From Tahibacter soli (GTDB taxonomy: Bacteria > Pseudomonadota > Gammaproteobacteria > Xanthomonadales > Rhodanobacteraceae), in NCBI RefSeq assembly GCF_025717065.2, contig NZ_JAOVZO020000019.1:124001-188000 (forward strand): a stretch of DNA of 64,000 bases, written 5' to 3'. Positions 54,410-63,016 of this stretch are shown in pieces; the first letter of the stretch is position 1; every line of letters starts with the position of its first letter. A program made the position numbers and the translations under genes. The notes below the pieces were generated by a model that saw only the letters and a program-made list of their open reading frames with translations, searched no databases and was not told where the DNA came from.

Positions 54410-55285
54410 ATGCTCGTCACCTCACAGACCCTGCCGGCCGGCGCACGCTGCGAGCGCTACGGCAGCGAAGCGATCGATCTCGACGCGCTCGTCGCCATCG
54501 TCGGCGCCGGGCGCGGCTGCACGCTGCAATGCGCGGCGGCGCCGGCGGCGATCTGGCTGCCGCTGCACGGCCGCCTGCAGCTGACCGGCCCGGACGGCAC
54601 GCAGACGCTCGCCGCGGGCGAACTCGTCGTGACCGAAGCCAGCCAGCGCGTACAGGCGCGCGGCACCGGCGCCGCGCTGTGGCTCGTCGTCGCCGGCGGC
54701 CGTCTCGCGTGGGAGCAGGCGTTCGCCGGTCTCGTCGAACACCCGCGCGGCGAAGCGGTGCTGCTGCCGGGCCGCCAGCGCGCCGACGCGATGCTGCGCC
54801 GCGCCGCGCTGCGTCTCGCGCGCGCCGCCCGGCACGCGCCGCGCGACGCCTACGACGCCGCGGTCGCGTTCGCCGCGCTCGTGGCCGAACTGCAGGCCGA
54901 GTACGAACCGCTCGTCGCGCGCTGCCCCGGCCGCACGCTCGCGCAGCGCCGCGCCGTGTTCGCGCGCCTGCAGCGCGTGCACCAGTATCTGCGCGCGAAC
55001 TGCCATCACGATCTCGACATCGACCACCTCGCGCGCATGGCGAGCTATTCGTCGTGGCATTTCATCCGCGCGTACAGCGACGTGTACGGCCGCACGCCGC
55101 ACGTCGCGCTCGTCGCGTACCGGCTCGAGCGAGCGCGCGAACTGCTGATGCGCAGCCAGCTCGCGGTCGCCGAAGTCGCGCTCGCGAGCGGCTTCGAAAA
55201 CCGCTGCGCGTTCTCGCGCCTGTTCAAGCGCCGCTTCGGCGTTACCGCCATTTCGCTGCGCCATGCGGCGCGGCTCGCCGCGTAA
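54410..55285 (+). CDS. AraC-family regulator (cassette regulator)
   Basis: The 291-residue protein has a cupin-like N-terminal domain (residues about 25-110) and a C-terminal pair of helix-turn-helix motifs (DIDHLARMASYSSWHFIRAYSDVYGRTPHVALVAYRLERARELL; VAEVALASGFENRCAFSRLFKRRFGVTAISLR). Eleven bases downstream begins a membrane protein and then a thioredoxin-like gene, probably one operon. Confidence 0.88.
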   Translation: MLVTSQTLPAGARCERYGSEAIDLDALVAIVGAGRGCTLQCAAAPAAIWLPLHGRLQLTGPDGTQTLAAGELVVTEASQRVQARGTGAALWLVVAGGRLAWEQAFAGLVEHPRGEAVLLPGRQRADAMLRRAALRLARAARHAPRDAYDAAVAFAALVAELQAEYEPLVARCPGRTLAQRRAVFARLQRVHQYLRANCHHDLDIDHLARMASYSSWHFIRAYSDVYGRTPHVALVAYRLERARELLMRSQLAVAEVALASGFENRCAFSRLFKRRFGVTAISLRHAARLAA

Positions 55286-55295
55286 GGAGCGACGC

Positions 55296-55793
55296 ATGAA
55301 CGTCATCGCGCTTTCCCGTTCGCCGTACGCCGCGCTGTCGCCGCTCGCGCTCGCGACGGTCGTCGTCGCCGCGCTCGATCTCGTCGAGGTGTCGGCGTTC
55401 TACGCGCTGTACCAGGGCGTGCCGCCGATCCGCATCGGGCAGTCGATCGCGTCGGGCCTGATCGGCGCCGACGCGTATCGCGGCGGTTTGTCCACCGCGT
55501 TCCTGGGCGTCGCGCTGCACACCGCGATCATGGGCGTCATCGTCGGCGTCTACGCGTTCGGCGCCGCGCGCCTGCCCGCGCTCGCCCGGCGCTGGTTCGT
55601 CGCCGGCATGGCGTACGGCCTGGCCGTGTACGTCGTGATGAACGCCGTCGTCGTGCCGCTGTCGGCCGCGGTGGTCGGCGCGCGGTCGTGGCCGGTCGTC
55701 GTCAACGGTCTCGCCGCGCACCTGTTCGCCGTCGGTGTGCCGATCGCGTGGTGCGTCGCGCGCGTGCGCCGTCAGTTCGGAGCATCGCCATGA
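55296..55793 (+). CDS. Membrane protein of unknown function in AraC-thioredoxin cassette
   Basis: The 165-residue protein has four hydrophobic helices (LALATVVVAALDLVEVSAFYALY, FLGVALHTAIMGVIVGVYAF, WFVAGMAYGLAVYVVMNAVVVPLSAAVV, GLAAHLFAVGVPIAWCVA). GGAG precedes ATG 55296; an upstream in-frame start overlaps the AraC end. Its stop overlaps the thioredoxin-like start by four bases. Confidence 0.8.
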   Translation: MNVIALSRSPYAALSPLALATVVVAALDLVEVSAFYALYQGVPPIRIGQSIASGLIGADAYRGGLSTAFLGVALHTAIMGVIVGVYAFGAARLPALARRWFVAGMAYGLAVYVVMNAVVVPLSAAVVGARSWPVVVNGLAAHLFAVGVPIAWCVARVRRQFGASP

Positions 55794-56290
55794 AACGCCT
55801 GATCGTTCTGTTGTTCGTCCTCGTCGCCGGCGTCGCTTCCGCCGCGCAGCGCCCGGTCATCCCCGCGCCGGAGTTTCGCGGCATCGCGCGCTGGATCAAT
55901 TCCGAACCGCTGAGCATCGGCGGGCTGCGCGGCAAGGTCGTGCTCGTCGACTTCTGGACGTTCGAGTGCGGCAACTGCCTCGCCACGCTGCCGTACATCA
56001 AGCGCTGGTACGCGGACTACGCCGACAAGGGTCTCGTCGTGGTCGGCGTGCATTCGCCCGAATACAGCCACGAGAAGGATTCGCGGCTGCTGCGCCAGCG
56101 CATGAAACGGCTCGGCATCGAATATCCGGTCGCGCAGGACAACGAGCTGGCCACGTTCGAAAGCTGGGCCGTCAAGGTGTGGCCGACGAGCTACCTCATC
56201 GACCGGGACGGCAACATCGTGCTGCGCCACGTCGGCGAGGGCCACTACGACGAGATGGAAGCGCAGATCCGCACGCTGCTCGGCCTGTAG
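55790..56290 (+). CDS. Exported thioredoxin-like protein (TlpA/DipZ-like) with CGNC
   Basis: The 166-residue protein has a signal sequence (LIVLLFVLVAGVASA), then a thioredoxin fold with WTFECGNC (Cys60, Cys63), TYIKRWYADYADKGLVVVGVHSPEY-type wording and a cis-proline in WPTSYLID. CGNC in place of CGPC/CPPC, with the WTFxC start, matches DipZ C-terminal and related peroxiredoxin-like proteins. It could act on disulfides in the periplasm. It follows a coupled membrane protein. A GC-rich hairpin follows its stop. Confidence 0.87.
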   Translation: MKRLIVLLFVLVAGVASAAQRPVIPAPEFRGIARWINSEPLSIGGLRGKVVLVDFWTFECGNCLATLPYIKRWYADYADKGLVVVGVHSPEYSHEKDSRLLRQRMKRLGIEYPVAQDNELATFESWAVKVWPTSYLIDRDGNIVLRHVGEGHYDEMEAQIRTLLGL

Positions 56291-56309
56291 AACGAACGCG
56301 GTTCCTTCC

Positions 56310-56335
56310 AACGCCTCCCGCTTGCGGGAGGCGTT
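56310..56335 (+). terminator. 11-bp perfect hairpin between thioredoxin-like and TonB genes
   Basis: AACGCCTCCCG and CGGGAGGCGTT with a CTTG loop. The T-run is missing (TCGCGT), so it is a moderate terminator candidate. Confidence 0.55.
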
Positions 56336-56505
56336 CGCGTGTCCGGGCCATCGATTTTGCGCCGCTCGCGCGCTCGCGTTTTCCCGTCCACGGCAACGCG
56401 GGACGCCGCCGCCAGGCAACGCCCCGCGGCGACCGCTACTTACTGTGACGCCGGGGGCAGCGCCTTGCGCTGCGTAGTTCCACTGAACACGTAGAGGAAT
56501 CCATA

Positions 56506-59409
56506 ATGCAAACCCTACTGCTCCGGCGCGCTATCCGACGCGCCCTGAACGCCTCGGCACTCGCCGCGGTGGCGATCGCGACGACTGCGCCCGCGCAGGA
56601 CGCCGCGGCGCCGGCCGACGATCGCAAGCTCGAAACGATCGTCGTGACCGGTTCGCGCATCCGCAGCGTCGACATCGAAACGGCGCAGCCCGTCGTCGTG
56701 ATCGACCGCTCCGAGATCGAAAAATCGGGCCTCGTCTCGGTCGCCGACATTCTCAACAACATCACCGCGGCCGGCGGCACCGGCATGACGCGTTCGGCCG
56801 TGCTCGTGTCGAACACGTTCGCGGGCGGCTCGTTCGTCGACATCCGCGGCCTCGGCATCCAGCGCGTGCTCGTGCTGGTCAACGGCCGGCGCTGGGTGAA
56901 GGACGTCGAGGCGGGCCTGACCGACCTCTCGACCGTGCCCTCGTCGATGATCGAACGCATCGAAGTGCTCAAGGACGGCGCGTCGGCGATCTACGGCTCG
57001 GACGCGATCTCGGCCGTGGTCAACATCATCACGCGCGAGCGCTTCGAAGGCGCCGAGATGAACGTGTTCAACAGCCAGTACGACGACGACGACGGCAAGA
57101 CGCAGTCGTACGACTTCACGATCGGCTCGAACAACGATCGCGGTTCGGTGATCTTCAACGCGGCGTATACGAAGCAGGATCCGATCTGGGCGCGCGACCG
57201 TCCGTACAGCGCGTATCCGCTCGGTTCGGGCCGGCCGAACGAGGGCCTGTCGGGCACGAGCGACCACGGCACGTTCACGCGGCCGGGCGCCGGCGGCACG
57301 CTGTCGCTCAATCCCGGCGGCGATCCGCGCAACCTCGGCGACTACCACGCGACCACCGCGGCCGACAGTTTCAACGCGAACCAGCAGATGATGCTGCAGA
57401 ACGCGTTCGAGCAGAATTCGGTGTACGTGCAGGGCCGCTACGACCTGTTCGACAACGTCACGTTCCGCAGCGAAGTGCTGTACAACCAGCGCGAGTCGAC
57501 CGTGCAGGTGGCCGGCTACCCGATCTCTTCGGGCAACCTCGGCATCGTGCTCTCCGCCGACAGCTACTACAACCCGCTGGGCCGCTGGACCGACGCCGGC
57601 CAGAACTTCCGCTACGTCCGGCCGGACGGCTCGGTGCTCTCGGGTCCGCAGGACCTGCGCTTCTTCCGCCGCGGCGTCGAACGCCCGCGCGTGACGCGCA
57701 ACACCGCGCAGGTGTTCCATTTCGGCGGCGGTTTCGAAGGCACGTTCGACGTCGGCAAGAACCTCTGGAACTGGGACGTCAACTACAACTTCAATCGCAA
57801 CGACGGCAACGTGCGCGGCTCGGGCAACATCGACCTGATCAAGGCCCAGCAGGCGCTCGGACCGTCGTTCCTCGACACCGACGGCGTCGTGCGCTGCGGC
57901 TCGCCGGGCAACGCGATCGACGGCTGCGTGCCGTGGAACGTGCTCGCGGGCGTCGGCGGGTATACCGAAGAAATGATGGACGGATACTATTTGTATACGC
58001 ACGACCGCTTCGGCACGCGCACGACGAACTACACGGCGAACCTCACCGGCGACATCGTCGAGCTGCCGGCCGGCCCGCTCGCGTTCGCGGCGGGCTACGA
58101 GTATCGCAACGAGTCGGGCTACGTCGAACCCGACTACTACTCGACCACGGGCAACTCGAGCCAGCTCGTCGCCGGCGGCACCAGCGGCGGCTATACGACG
58201 AAGGAGTACTACGCCGAACTGTCGGTGCCGATCCTGCGCGACGTCGCGTTCGTGAAGAACCTGTCGCTCAACGTCGCAGAACGCCATTCGAGCTACAGCA
58301 ACTTCGGCGGCACGAACAACGGCAAGCTCAGCGTGCTGTGGAACGTCAACGACGACCTGCTGCTGCGCGCGAACTACGCCGAGGGCTTCCGCGCGCCGGC
58401 GATCGGCGAGCTGTTCGCCGGCGTCGGCCAGAGCTTCGATACGTTCCTCGATCCGTGCGACACGGTGTTCGGCGCGGCGGCGGCGAATCCGGCGGTCGCG
58501 GCGAACTGCCGCGCGGCGGGCCTGCCGGCGGACTTCCGCCAGCGCAACAACCTCGGCACGCCGATCGCAAGTTCGGCCGGCGCGCAGAGCATCGGGCCGT
58601 TCCTGTCGGGCTCGAACGCGAACCTCGGACCCGAAACGTCGACGACGCGCACGGCCGGCTTCGTCTACAGCCCGACGTGGCTCGAAGGCTTCAACATGTC
58701 GATCGACTGGTACAAGGTGCGCATCGAGAACGTCGTCGCGGGCTTTTCGGCGAACCAGATCCTCAACAACTGCTACATCGCCAACAGCCCCGAGTTCTGC
58801 GCGAACTTCCAGCGCGACGCGAACGGCCAGGTCGCGAACCTCAACCGGCAGACGACGAACTTCGGCTGGATCGAGACCGAAGGCTACGACATGAGCTTCA
58901 CGCAGCGCCTGCCCGACACGCGCTTCGGCGACTTCCTGTTCAACCTCTCGACCGTGTACGTCGCGAAGGCCGAGAACCTCGCCGACAACTTCACCGGCGT
59001 GTCGTACACGAACGGCCGCTACATCGGCACGCCGGCGTGGCGCACGCGCGCGAACGCGAGCGTGGACTGGAGCTATGAGGACTGGGGCGTGACCTGGACG
59101 GCGCGCTACTTCTCGTCGATCAAGGAGCCGTGCGCGTTCGCCAACAGCGACGACTGCACGTACCCCGACTACTACGCGCCGGACGTGCTGGCCACGCCGT
59201 TCAACCGCCTCGGTGCGCTGACGTTCCACGACGTGTCGGTGCGCTACAAGCTGCCGTGGAAGGGCCAGATCCAGGTCGGCGCGCGCAACGTGTTCGGCAA
59301 GGTCGGCCCGATCACGTACGCGGCGAACGGCGGCAATAGTCAATTTGTTTACAATCCGCAGTACGACCTGGGGCGCGTGTTGTTCGTGCAGTATCAGCAG
59401 AAGTTCTAG
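56506..59409 (+). CDS. TonB-dependent outer-membrane receptor
   Basis: The 967-residue protein has a long signal region (about 30 residues, Arg-rich then [14 protein letters not shown]), a TonB-box-like [10 protein letters not shown], a plug domain ([58 protein letters not shown]) and a beta-barrel of about 750 residues ending in the aromatic residue F. This is the large Xanthomonadales-type receptor with the sequence [11 protein letters not shown]. It imports ligands such as peptides, siderophores or sugars; which cannot be told. It is a single gene, with no adjacent transporter. Confidence 0.93.
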   Translation: MQTLLLRRAIRRALNASALAAVAIATTAPAQDAAAPADDRKLETIVVTGSRIRSVDIETAQPVVVIDRSEIEKSGLVSVADILNNITAAGGTGMTRSAVLVSNTFAGGSFVDIRGLGIQRVLVLVNGRRWVKDVEAGLTDLSTVPSSMIERIEVLKDGASAIYGSDAISAVVNIITRERFEGAEMNVFNSQYDDDDGKTQSYDFTIGSNNDRGSVIFNAAYTKQDPIWARDRPYSAYPLGSGRPNEGLSGTSDHGTFTRPGAGGTLSLNPGGDPRNLGDYHATTAADSFNANQQMMLQNAFEQNSVYVQGRYDLFDNVTFRSEVLYNQRESTVQVAGYPISSGNLGIVLSADSYYNPLGRWTDAGQNFRYVRPDGSVLSGPQDLRFFRRGVERPRVTRNTAQVFHFGGGFEGTFDVGKNLWNWDVNYNFNRNDGNVRGSGNIDLIKAQQALGPSFLDTDGVVRCGSPGNAIDGCVPWNVLAGVGGYTEEMMDGYYLYTHDRFGTRTTNYTANLTGDIVELPAGPLAFAAGYEYRNESGYVEPDYYSTTGNSSQLVAGGTSGGYTTKEYYAELSVPILRDVAFVKNLSLNVAERHSSYSNFGGTNNGKLSVLWNVNDDLLLRANYAEGFRAPAIGELFAGVGQSFDTFLDPCDTVFGAAAANPAVAANCRAAGLPADFRQRNNLGTPIASSAGAQSIGPFLSGSNANLGPETSTTRTAGFVYSPTWLEGFNMSIDWYKVRIENVVAGFSANQILNNCYIANSPEFCANFQRDANGQVANLNRQTTNFGWIETEGYDMSFTQRLPDTRFGDFLFNLSTVYVAKAENLADNFTGVSYTNGRYIGTPAWRTRANASVDWSYEDWGVTWTARYFSSIKEPCAFANSDDCTYPDYYAPDVLATPFNRLGALTFHDVSVRYKLPWKGQIQVGARNVFGKVGPITYAANGGNSQFVYNPQYDLGRVLFVQYQQKF

Positions 59410-59440
59410 CGCGCGGCGCTCGCTTGCTTGCGATTGTTTT

Positions 59441-59527
59441 GCTCGTCATTCCAGCGAAAGCTGGAATCCAGCCTTGGCTCGACGTTGAAATCAAAGGCTG
59501 GATCCCAGCTTTCGCTGGGATGACGAG
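59441..59527. repeat. Paired REP-like palindrome (family A)
   Basis: GCTCGTCATTCCAGCGAAAG..GGAATCC and GGATCCCAGCTTTCG..GGGATGACGAG around about 30 bp. It lies between the convergent TonB-receptor and LysR genes. Confidence 0.8.
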
Positions 59528-59551
59528 CATAAAGGCGACGAGCAAAGGCGA

Positions 59552-60481
59552 CTACCCGAACGCCTTCTCCCAATACGGCGGATCGCCCAGATGCGCCGCG
59601 AAGAAGTCGACGAACGCGCGCGTCTTGCGCGGCAGGTATTCGCGCGACGGATACACCGCGTGGATGCCCAGTTCCGGCATCTTCCACTCGGGCAGCACCT
59701 GCACCAGCGCGCCGGACGCGATGTCCGGCGCGATCACGAACGACGGTATGCGCGCGATGCCGAGATCGGCGAGCACGGCCTGCCGCAGCGCGAGCGTGTT
59801 GTTGACGCGCAGGTGCCCGACCCGCCGTACGACCGCGGTCTCGCCGTCCTTCGTCAGCTTCGTCACGTTGCCGGCCGCGGCCAGCGTGTAGACGAGCGCG
59901 CGATGCGCCGCGAGGTCGTCCGGATGCGCGGGAGTGCCGTGTTTTGCGAGCCAGGCCGGCGTCGCGACGAGCACGCTGCGGCTCGGGCCGAGCCGGTACG
60001 CGACGAGGTTCGAGTCGACCAGCTGGCCGACGCGGATCGCGAGATCGAAGCCGCCGCCTAGCAGGTCCACGACGCGGTCCTCGAGCGACACGTCGATTTC
60101 CACTTCGGGATATTGTCGCGCGAATGCCGTCAGCGCCGGCATCACGTGCAACAGGCCGAACGACATCGGCACGTTGATGCGCAGCAGGCCGCGCGGCGTT
60201 TCGCGCGCCTCGGTCGCCGCGGCCTCGGCCGCGCGCGCCGCAAGCCGCGCCTGCCGCGCGTGGTCGAGGTACGCCGCGCCCGCTTCGGTCAGCGCGAGCC
60301 GGCGCGTCGAGCGCTGCAACAGGCGCACGCCGAGCCTGCGCTCCAGCCGCGTGACCGCGGTGGACACCATCGCCTTCGACACGCCGATGCGCCGCGCCGC
60401 CGCCGAAAAGCCACCGGCATCGGCCACCGCGACGAAGACGCCGAGGTCCTGCAGGTCGCCCAGTTCGTTGTCTTCGTTCAT
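59552..60481 (-). CDS. LysR-family transcriptional regulator
   Basis: The 309-residue protein has the N-terminal LysR helix-turn-helix (VFVAVADAGGFSAAARRIGVSKAMVSTAVTRLERRLGVRLLQRSTRRLALTEAG) and a two-lobed ligand domain. ATG 60481 is chosen; a TTG at 60493 would add four residues. The divergent cyclase-like gene (60589) is the likely target, as usual for LysR pairs. Confidence 0.92.
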   Translation of the reverse strand: MNEDNELGDLQDLGVFVAVADAGGFSAAARRIGVSKAMVSTAVTRLERRLGVRLLQRSTRRLALTEAGAAYLDHARQARLAARAAEAAATEARETPRGLLRINVPMSFGLLHVMPALTAFARQYPEVEIDVSLEDRVVDLLGGGFDLAIRVGQLVDSNLVAYRLGPSRSVLVATPAWLAKHGTPAHPDDLAAHRALVYTLAAAGNVTKLTKDGETAVVRRVGHLRVNNTLALRQAVLADLGIARIPSFVIAPDIASGALVQVLPEWKMPELGIHAVYPSREYLPRKTRAFVDFFAAHLGDPPYWEKAFG

Positions 60482-60588
60482 ATCCGCGAACAATCCGTTT
60501 GCCGAGCGGCGGATTATCGCTTGCCGACGCGCGAATTAACGTCGTCGCCCTGAGCCGCGCCACGTCGGCGCGCCGCATGGAGAACACG

Positions 60589-61575
60589 ATGACCTTCGCA
60601 CGCACCGTCCTTGCTGCCGCGCTGACCGCCGCGACCGGCGCCGCCCTCGCCGGTCCGCCGGCCGCCGCCACGAGCCCGTGGGGCGCCGACGACGAGATCG
60701 GACGCTTGAACCTCATGACCGACGCGTCGCGCGCGGCGGTGCTCTCGCGCATCGCCGGCGGCAAGGTGTACGACCTCGGCGTCGACTATCACAAGGCGAT
60801 GCCGAGCTGGTCGCTGCTCGGCGATCCGACGTACCAGATCTGGATGACGCATACGCCGCAGGGCACCGTCGTCGACGATCCGATGAAAGTCGGCAAGGCG
60901 ATGAACGAGCACGTCTCGTATTCCGGCGACGCAGTGCTGATGTACACGCACACCGGCACGCACATCGACGCGCTGTCGCACTTCGGATTGAACGGCAGGA
61001 TCTGGAACGGCTTCGCCCACGCGCAACACCTCGGCGACAACGGCTGGCACCGCGGCGGCGCCGAAAAGCTGCCGCCGGTGATCGCGCGCGGCGTGCTGAT
61101 CGACGTCGCGGCGGCGAAGGGCGTCGACGTGCTGCCGGATTCGTACCGCATCGTGCCGGACGATCTCAAGGCGGCGCTCAAGCGCCAGAACGTGTCGCTC
61201 GCCAAGGGCGACGCGGTGTTCATCCGCACCGGCCGCATGCGCGTGATCGGCGACAAGGACAAGTACATGTCCAATCCCCCGGGCATCGGCCTGGAATCGG
61301 CGCGCTGGCTCGTCGAGGATCAGGGCGCGATGCTGCTCGGCAGCGACAACCTGTCGCTCGAGACGTTTCCGGTCGAGACCGAAAAGAACTGGATTCCGGT
61401 GCACACGTATCTCGAAGCCGAGCAGGGCGTGGCGATCATGGAAGTGGTCGATCTCGAAGCGCTCTCGCGCGACAAGGTCTACGAGTTCGCCTTCATCGGC
61501 GCGTCGCTGAAACTGCGCGGCGCGAGCGGCGCGCCGATGCGGCCGGTGGCGCTGCCGCTGCGCGCGCAGCGCTGA
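60589..61575 (+). CDS. Exported cyclase-family (kynurenine-formamidase-like) protein
   Basis: The 328-residue protein has a signal peptide (RTVLAAALTAATGAALAG) and the metal motif THTGTHIDALSHFG (His, His, Asp, His) of the cyclase/formamidase family PF04199, plus VDLEALSRDKVYEFAF near the end. It is probably a periplasmic metal-dependent hydrolase of a small amide or ester. ATG 60589 is preceded by GGAG; the earlier ATG at 60577 gives the non-cleavable MENT start. It is divergent from the LysR gene across 107 bp. Confidence 0.85.
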   Translation: MTFARTVLAAALTAATGAALAGPPAAATSPWGADDEIGRLNLMTDASRAAVLSRIAGGKVYDLGVDYHKAMPSWSLLGDPTYQIWMTHTPQGTVVDDPMKVGKAMNEHVSYSGDAVLMYTHTGTHIDALSHFGLNGRIWNGFAHAQHLGDNGWHRGGAEKLPPVIARGVLIDVAAAKGVDVLPDSYRIVPDDLKAALKRQNVSLAKGDAVFIRTGRMRVIGDKDKYMSNPPGIGLESARWLVEDQGAMLLGSDNLSLETFPVETEKNWIPVHTYLEAEQGVAIMEVVDLEALSRDKVYEFAFIGASLKLRGASGAPMRPVALPLRAQR

Positions 61576-61684
61576 TCGAGCGTTGCGAATCGGCGGATCG
61601 CCGGTTGCGAAAACGTGCCCGGATCGCTGTCGCGGCGATCCGGGTTGCGCAAGACTGCGCGCAACCCCTTCCGGAGTCTGCGCC

Positions 61685-62821
61685 ATGTCCCGTCGTTTCG
61701 TCGCTGCCGCCGCCCTCGCCCTCGCCTGCGCCGCCGGCACGTCCCACGCCGCCGACACCGTGTTCGCGACGAGCTTCGAGCGTTCGTGGGTCGGCGGCTA
61801 CGTCGTCGGCTACCAGCGCAATCTGATGCCGATCGACCAGGTGGACTTCGCCGCCGTCACGCACCTCATGGTCGGCCGCGTCACGCCGAACGCGAACGGC
61901 ACGATCAACACGCATTTCGACATCGACAACGTGAACGGGCCGATCTGGGCGACGCAGGCGGCCGATGCGGCGCATGCCGGCAACGCGAAGGCGATCCTGA
62001 TGGTCGGCGGCGCCGGCGAATACAACGGCTGGGTCGGCGCGACGTCGGCGCAGAACCGCGCCGCGTTCGTGCAGAACCTCGTCGCGGCCGCGGTCGAATA
62101 CGGCTTCGACGGCTTCGACATCGACTGGGAGCCGCTGCTCGCGTCCGATGTGCCGAACCTCGTCGCGCTCCTGCAGGACCTGCGCGCGGCGGCAGGCCCC
62201 GGGCTGATCCTGACGATGCCGGTCGGCTGGATCAACGCGAACTTCGACGACGTGCCCGAGCCCCTGTTCGGCCAGATCGCCTCGCATCTGGACCAGTTCA
62301 ACGTGATGACCTACGACATGGCCGGCGCGTGGGACGGCTGGCAGAGCTGGCACGCGTCGGCGCTGACCGGCGCCGGCGGCAACACGCCCAGTTCGGTCGA
62401 GACGAGCGTCGACTTCTATCGCCGCAGCGGCGTGCGCCGGAGCAAGCTCGGCATCGGCATTCCGTTCTACGGCAACTGCTGGCGCGGCGTCACGCAGCCG
62501 CGGCAGTTCGGCGGCACGTTCGTGACCAGCGACAACGTCATGAGCTATCGCAACATCGTCGAGGGCTACTACAGTCCCGGCCTGCGCACGTGGGATGCCG
62601 ACGCGCAGGCGCCGTACCTCGGTTCGGCCGCGCCGATCGGCGCGCAGCAGTGCAATTTCATCTCCTACGACGACGCGCAGTCGATCGCCGCGAAGGGCGC
62701 GTTCGCGCGTGCCAACGGCCTCGGCGGAACGATCGTCTGGACGCTCTCCCAGGGCTATCTGCCGAGCCTTCCGGCCGGCCAGCGCGACCCGCTCGTGCAG
62801 GCGATCAAGACCGCATTTTGA
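61685..62821 (+). CDS. Exported glycoside hydrolase family 18 (chitinase-like)
   Basis: The 378-residue protein has a signal peptide (AAAALALACAAGTSHA) and the GH18 catalytic motif DGFDIDWEP (Asp145, Asp147, Glu149), with GYVVGYQRN at the first barrel strand and QFNVMTYDMAG, IGIPFYG further on. Glu149 would be the acid of substrate-assisted hydrolysis of beta-1,4-GlcNAc chains. No chitin-binding domain is visible. GGAG precedes ATG 61685. It follows the cyclase gene by 109 bp. Confidence 0.9.
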   Translation: MSRRFVAAAALALACAAGTSHAADTVFATSFERSWVGGYVVGYQRNLMPIDQVDFAAVTHLMVGRVTPNANGTINTHFDIDNVNGPIWATQAADAAHAGNAKAILMVGGAGEYNGWVGATSAQNRAAFVQNLVAAAVEYGFDGFDIDWEPLLASDVPNLVALLQDLRAAAGPGLILTMPVGWINANFDDVPEPLFGQIASHLDQFNVMTYDMAGAWDGWQSWHASALTGAGGNTPSSVETSVDFYRRSGVRRSKLGIGIPFYGNCWRGVTQPRQFGGTFVTSDNVMSYRNIVEGYYSPGLRTWDADAQAPYLGSAAPIGAQQCNFISYDDAQSIAAKGAFARANGLGGTIVWTLSQGYLPSLPAGQRDPLVQAIKTAF

Positions 62822-63016
62822 CGCGGCCTTCACGCCGCTTCGCCGCGGCGCGAGGAATGTTCGGTTCGCGTGATAGGCGTCGTTACGCAAGCGCGCTTGT
62901 AGGGTCGCTTCATGAAACGCAACGTACGCCTCCGCAGTGATATGCTCGGCCCCGCGCCACTGCGGGGTCGGCGCATCAAACGGGGAATTTGAAAGACGGA
63001 AGCTACGGGGGTAGCC

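Noticed and set aside
56515-59343. A 942-residue frame opposite the TonB receptor
   Set aside because: It is the antisense of a clear receptor gene and has the composition of a codon-position shadow.
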